Source: Chloroflexota bacterium
Lineage (GTDB): Bacteria > Chloroflexota > Dehalococcoidia > JAUQQI01
Length of the DNA: 9,429 bases
Assembly: GCA_030549955.1 (NCBI GenBank)
Contig: JAUQQI010000295.1
Span: forward strand, 1-9,429
Direction of reading: 5' to 3'
Shown here: positions 6,730 to 9,429 of the stretch, one piece after another
Position numbering within the stretch: the stretch's first letter is position 1
Layout of the letters: every line of letters begins with the position of its first letter
Made by a program: the position numbers and the translations under genes
Notes under the pieces: generated by a model
Seen by the model: only the letters and a program-made list of their open reading frames with translations
Databases searched by the model: none
What the model was told of the DNA's origin: nothing

Positions 6730-6736
6730 CTCCTCC
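6730..6736 (-). promoter_or_regulatory. Ribosome binding site fixing the ThDP-enzyme start
   Basis: GGAGGAG on the minus strand sits 8 nt before ATG 6721. It selects this start over upstream in-frame ATG codons, including one nine codons earlier, whose added residues do not look like family sequence. Confidence 0.8.
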
Positions 6737-6756
6737 GCTTGGGCTCATCCACGTAT

Positions 6757-6762
6757 ATGATA
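6757..6762 (-). promoter_or_regulatory. Candidate -10 box for the leftward operon
   Basis: TATCAT on the minus strand matches TATAAT at five of six positions in an AT-rich patch within GC-rich DNA, 35 nt before the ThDP-enzyme ATG. The -35 zone 17 bp upstream (6780-6785, GGCCGA) is a poor match to TTGACA and lies inside the palindrome at 6769-6789. An activator-dependent promoter is one explanation. Confidence 0.4.
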
Positions 6763-6768
6763 ACCGCG

Positions 6769-6789
6769 GTCTGGCCGGGTCGGCCAGAC
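6769..6789. promoter_or_regulatory. Candidate operator palindrome in divergent promoter region
   Basis: GTCTGGCC (6769-6776) and GGCCAGAC (6782-6789) form a perfect 8-bp inverted repeat with a 5-nt spacer. The dyad is centred at 6779 and overlaps the expected -35 zones of both candidate promoters, rightward and leftward. That geometry suits a dimeric regulator controlling both directions. A second dyad, GGCGG-T-CCGCC at 6795-6805, follows. GC-rich DNA yields such repeats by chance, so confidence is moderate. Confidence 0.4.
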
Positions 6790-6808
6790 GAATCGGCGGT
6801 CCGCCAGC

Positions 6809-6814
6809 TATACT
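6809..6814 (+). promoter_or_regulatory. Candidate -10 box for the aminotransferase cluster
   Basis: TATACT matches TATAAT at five of six positions and lies 58 nt before the aminotransferase ATG. The matching -35 zone (6786-6791, AGACGA) is poor and overlaps the right end of the central palindrome. A start of transcription near 6821 would give a leader of about 50 nt holding the overlapping inverted repeats GGTGC/GCACC (6820-6834) and GGTGCG/CGCACC (6820-6840). Confidence 0.4.
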
Positions 6815-6860
6815 CAATAGGTGCGCTGAGCACCCGCACCACAGTGACAAAAACGCCAGC

Positions 6861-6864
6861 GGAG
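6861..6864 (+). promoter_or_regulatory. Ribosome binding site for the aminotransferase
   Basis: GGAG lies 8 nt before ATG 6873. An in-frame GTG at 6867 is only 2 nt from it, too close to be used well, so ATG 6873 is preferred. Confidence 0.55.
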
Positions 6865-6872
6865 TAGTGAGC

Positions 6873-8012
6873 ATGCAGGTTGCCCAGCGGGCTCGCCGGG
6901 TGGAGCCCTTCCTCGCGATGGATCTCCTGGCCGAAGCCCAGGCCCTGGAACGGGAAGGGGCCGATATCATTCACCTGGAAGTGGGGGAGCCCGACTTTGA
7001 CACCCCGGAATGCATAAAGGCCGCCGCCGTTGAGGCCCTGAGGGCCGGCCGAACCCATTACACCCAGGCCCTCGGACTTCCTGACCTCCGCGAAGCTATC
7101 GCCGAACATTACCGGGACCGCTACCGGGTTCGGGTCTCCCCCGGCCAGATTCTGGTCACGGCCGGGACATCTCCGGGCCTGATGCTCCTTTTCTCGGCGG
7201 TCCTTGAGCCCGGTGACGAGGTGATAATTACTGACCCCTATTATGCCTGTTACCCGAGCTTTATCCGGTTTGCGGGCGGCCGGCCCGTGACCGTTCCGGT
7301 TGATCCGGCGAACGGCTATCAGCTTGATCCGGACCGGGTCCGGGCGGCCCTTTCGCCCCGGACCAAAGCCATCCTGATCAACTCCCCGGCGAACCCGACC
7401 GGGGCGGTTCTTTCCGCCGGGACGCTCCGGGCCCTGGCAGACCTGGGGCCGCTGATTGTCTCAGACGAGATTTACCACGGCCTTACCTACGTCGGGGAGG
7501 AGCATTCCATCCTCGAGTTTTCCGACCGGGCGGTGGTTCTCAACGGCTTCTCGAAACGGTATGCGATGACCGGCTGGCGGCTCGGGTTTATAATCCTGCC
7601 GGCCGGACTTGTTCGGCCGATGGAGGTGATGGCCCAGAACTTCTTCATCTCGGCTGCCGACTTCGTCCAGCACGCTGGCATTGCCGCCCTGCGGCAGGCT
7701 GGGGCCGATGTTGAGCGGATGCGCCGGATTTATGACCGGCGGCGGCGCTACATGGTCTCGGCCCTGCGGGAGCTCGGATTTGGGGTGCCGGTCGAGCCGG
7801 CTGGGGCCTTCTACGTGCTGGCCGATGCCCGGCGGTGGGGTGGGGACTCCCTGGAGCTGGCCCGCCGGATCCTCCGGGGCGCCCATGTCGCGGTCACACC
7901 CGGCGTCGACTTCGGCCCCGCCGCGGAGGGACACCTCCGATTCAGCTACACGGCCCCGGAGGGGCGGATCGCCGAGGCTATATCCAGACTGGGGCGGTTT
8001 CTGAGCCGCTGA
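6873..8012 (+). CDS. Class I/II PLP-dependent aminotransferase (aspartate aminotransferase-like)
   Basis: The 379-aa product is a fold-type I transaminase that moves an amino group between an amino acid and a 2-oxo acid in the cytoplasm. Key residues are all visible: LEVGEPDFDTP near the N-terminus, TAGTSPGLMLLF at 96-107 (phosphate side), N174 in SPANPTG, D198 and Y201 in VSDEIYHG, the PLP lysine K228 in NGFSKRYAMTGWRLG, R236 in the same block, and the substrate-carboxylate arginine R356 in HLRFSY. Length is typical for the family. This group includes aspartate, aromatic, alanine and LL-diaminopimelate transaminases; the sequence does not decide between them. The gene is divergent from the ThDP-enzyme operon, with which it shares a 151-bp control region, and its stop overlaps the next start (TGATG at 8010-8014). 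Confidence 0.92.
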   Translation: MQVAQRARRVEPFLAMDLLAEAQALEREGADIIHLEVGEPDFDTPECIKAAAVEALRAGRTHYTQALGLPDLREAIAEHYRDRYRVRVSPGQILVTAGTSPGLMLLFSAVLEPGDEVIITDPYYACYPSFIRFAGGRPVTVPVDPANGYQLDPDRVRAALSPRTKAILINSPANPTGAVLSAGTLRALADLGPLIVSDEIYHGLTYVGEEHSILEFSDRAVVLNGFSKRYAMTGWRLGFIILPAGLVRPMEVMAQNFFISAADFVQHAGIAALRQAGADVERMRRIYDRRRRYMVSALRELGFGVPVEPAGAFYVLADARRWGGDSLELARRILRGAHVAVTPGVDFGPAAEGHLRFSYTAPEGRIAEAISRLGRFLSR

Positions 8013-8632
8013 TGGCCGTCCGGGTCAGGGCACCGTCCCGGGCGGGGGGCGGGATTCCCCGCCGTTGCGGGACCTGCCGCTTCTACGAGCCGTCGCCGGT
8101 TGGCGGCCGGGGCTGGTGCACCCACCCGGTCCTGCGGGGGCCAAACTTGCGACCCCTGGTCGACGGCGATGGCCTCGCCTGCAACCGCGGGCTCTATGAT
8201 TTCTGGGAACCTGCGGCCAACCGGGGTCCCGGAAGGCGGGCCAGCTTCGCGGGTCCGGCCGCATTCCTGCGGCTGCTGCTTATTATCCTGCCGGCCGCGG
8301 TGGTTATCGCCGCCGGCCTTTATCTGGAGTGGACCGCAAGTTCCCGGCCGGTTTCGCCAGCCAGGCCGGAGCCGACGCCGGTCGTCCCGACCCCAACGCC
8401 GGAGTTTTACCGGGGCTGGCTGGCGGTCGCGAACACGGGGGGCCTCGGGGTCTACGTCCGGGCTGACCCGGCGGCCGACGCCCGGCGGATTCGGCCGTGG
8501 CCGGAGCGGACGCGTCTGGAGGCCCTCGGGGAGGAGATTGAGGCCGAAGGCCGGCGCTGGGTCCGGGTCAGGGACCCGGCCGGGAACGTCGGCTGGGTAC
8601 CGGCCGAGTACGTTGAACCGGTGGGCCCATGA
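8012..8632 (+). CDS. Membrane protein with N-terminal four-Cys motif and C-terminal SH3b domain
   Basis: The 206-aa product has three clear parts. Residues 15-66 carry CGTCRFYEP, GWCTHP and LACNRGLYDFWEP, placing cysteines at 19, 22, 36 and 57; this looks like a small metal- (probably zinc-) binding module. Residues 84-106 (FLRLLLIILPAAVVIAAGLYLEW) form one membrane segment preceded by arginines. A Pro/Thr linker (PEPTPVVPTPTPEF) leads to a bacterial SH3 domain at about 136-204, with GVYVRADPAADARRIRPWP, WVRVRDPAGNVGWVPAEYVEPV. By the positive-inside rule the Cys module is cytoplasmic and the SH3b domain faces out, where such domains often bind peptidoglycan. I recall similar proteins in Chloroflexota but know no assigned function. 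The start overlaps the aminotransferase stop by one base, so translation is probably coupled. Confidence 0.8.
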   Translation: MAVRVRAPSRAGGGIPRRCGTCRFYEPSPVGGRGWCTHPVLRGPNLRPLVDGDGLACNRGLYDFWEPAANRGPGRRASFAGPAAFLRLLLIILPAAVVIAAGLYLEWTASSRPVSPARPEPTPVVPTPTPEFYRGWLAVANTGGLGVYVRADPAADARRIRPWPERTRLEALGEEIEAEGRRWVRVRDPAGNVGWVPAEYVEPVGP

Positions 8633-9429
8633 GGGTTCTGCTGACCGGCTGCGCCGGGTTTATCGGTTCGAAAGTTGCTGAGCGGCTCGTCGCCGGCGGC
8701 CACGAGGTGGTCGGGGTCGATAACCTGGACCCGAGCTATCCGGTTATCCTCAAGGAGTGGCGTCTCGGCCAGCTTGCGTCCTGTCGAGGGTTCAGCTTCC
8801 GGACCGGGTCAGTCGTTGACCCGAAGTTTCTTGCCGACCTCTGGGCCGGGGCCGGCCCCTTCGACGCGGTGGTCAACCTCGCCGCCCGGGCCGGCGTGCG
8901 CCAGAGCCTGCGAAACCCCCACGGCTACTACGAGGTGAACGTTCTCGGGACCCTGAATGTGCTTGAACTATGCCGCTACCGACAGGTTCCGAGGTTTATA
9001 CTGGCGTCCACGTCGAGCCTTTACGGCGACGGGCCCCGGCCCTTCCGGGAAGACCAGCCCACTGACCGACCCCTTTCCCCCTACGCGGCGTCGAAGAAGG
9101 CGGCTGAGGTCCTCGCCTACACGTACCACCGCCTCTTTGGCCTGAACGTGGTGGTGCTCCGGTACTTTACGGTTTACGGTCCGGCCGGTCGGCCGGACAT
9201 GAGCATCTTTCGCTTCGTCCGGCGCATCGCCGAGGGGCTCCCCATCGTTGTTTACGGGGATGGGACCCAGGAACGGGATTTCACATACGTGGACGACATC
9301 GCCCGCGGGACGATTGCCGCGTTGAAGCCGCTCGGCTACGAAATCATCAACCTCGGCGGGCATGAGGTTATCACCATTAACGAATTGGTGGCGATGATCG
9401 AAGAACTGACCGGCAGACGGGCGAACGTG
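8629..9429 (+). CDS. NAD-dependent sugar-nucleotide epimerase (UDP-glucuronate 4-epimerase-like), cut off by window end
   Basis: The first 267 residues are present and the frame is still open at the last base; the family is usually 300-340 aa. It is an extended short-chain dehydrogenase/reductase. The NAD-binding motif TGCAGFIGS is at 6-14, NLAARAGVRQSLRNP at 83-97, ASTSSLYG at 126-133 (T128 aligns with the active-site Ser/Thr), and the catalytic YxxxK at Y152/K156 in SPYAASKKAAE. LRYFTVYGPAGRPDMSIFRF (178-196) resembles the RPDM segment of UDP-glucuronate 4-epimerases and CapI-type proteins, and RDFTYVDDIARG follows. GalE or another nucleotide-sugar epimerase or dehydratase remains possible. 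It begins with ATG overlapping the previous stop (ATGA at 8629-8632) and has no strong ribosome binding site of its own. It likely supplies sugars for surface polysaccharide. Confidence 0.88.
   Translation, partial: MRVLLTGCAGFIGSKVAERLVAGGHEVVGVDNLDPSYPVILKEWRLGQLASCRGFSFRTGSVVDPKFLADLWAGAGPFDAVVNLAARAGVRQSLRNPHGYYEVNVLGTLNVLELCRYRQVPRFILASTSSLYGDGPRPFREDQPTDRPLSPYAASKKAAEVLAYTYHRLFGLNVVVLRYFTVYGPAGRPDMSIFRFVRRIAEGLPIVVYGDGTQERDFTYVDDIARGTIAALKPLGYEIINLGGHEVITINELVAMIEELTGRRANV

Noticed and set aside
6636..6872. Upstream extension of the aminotransferase frame by 79 codons
   Set aside because: It would overlap the ThDP-enzyme gene and adds residues unlike the family; the normal transaminase N-terminus begins at ATG 6873.
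6722..6970. Upstream extension of the ThDP-enzyme frame by 83 codons
   Set aside because: It would cross the whole divergent promoter region and enter the aminotransferase gene; the GGAGGAG at 6736-6730 sets the start at 6721.
1..9429. CRISPR array, tRNA, insertion sequence, phage or toxin-antitoxin signals
   Set aside because: No regularly spaced direct repeats, no cloverleaf-like stretch in the short gaps, no transposase or integrase motifs and no terminal inverted repeats were seen on either strand.

Overview
The window is GC-rich bacterial chromosomal DNA, densely packed with nine protein genes and no gene-free stretch over about 150 bases. I see no tRNA, rRNA, insertion sequence, phage gene or CRISPR array. 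Strong purine-rich Shine-Dalgarno sites (GGAGGAG, GAGGAGG, AAAGGAG), one TTG start and stop/start overlaps show ordinary bacterial gene structure. From memory, the acyl-CoA ligase, the signal-less cobalamin-binding-type protein and the Cys-motif/SH3b protein recall genes of Chloroflexota, Deinococcus-Thermus or actinobacterial thermophiles. That placement is a weak inference; nothing here fixes the phylum.

Layout. (1) Left, plus strand: a fatty-acid CoA ligase (51-1694), a very strong GC hairpin (1719-1752), then a secreted trypsin-fold serine protease (1779-2654). (2) Centre, minus strand, read from right to left: a thiamine-diphosphate (ThDP) enzyme of the benzoylformate decarboxylase/acetolactate synthase type (6721-5048), a BtuF-fold binding protein without a signal peptide (5037-4096), a YbaK-type aminoacyl-tRNA deacylase (4114-3638) and an aldo/keto reductase-fold protein (3636-2671). 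Gaps are 10 nt, a 19-nt overlap and 1 nt, so this looks like one operon. It converges on the protease gene with only 16 nt between the stop codons, where a short hairpin sits. (3) Right, plus strand, divergent from that operon across 151 bp: a class I/II aminotransferase (6873-8012), a Cys4-motif/membrane/SH3b protein (8012-8632) and an NAD-dependent sugar-nucleotide epimerase (8629 to the window end, cut off). These three are joined by TGATG and ATGA overlaps.

How the genes may work together. No single pathway explains the window. The aminotransferase and the ThDP enzyme share a divergent control region with candidate -10 boxes in each direction and a palindrome in the middle. One makes or uses 2-oxo acids and the other typically cleaves or condenses them, so joint control is plausible but unproven. 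The epimerase probably begins a cell-surface polysaccharide cluster that continues past the window.

Most notable points. The aldo/keto reductase has three of its four catalytic residues replaced (D to E55, K to R85, H to E126, Y60 kept) while the apparent cofactor-binding region is retained. The ThDP enzyme keeps one active-site His but by alignment lacks the second His of benzoylformate decarboxylase. The small membrane protein joins a four-Cys N-terminal motif to an SH3b domain across one membrane segment. I found no clear new defence or mobile system.
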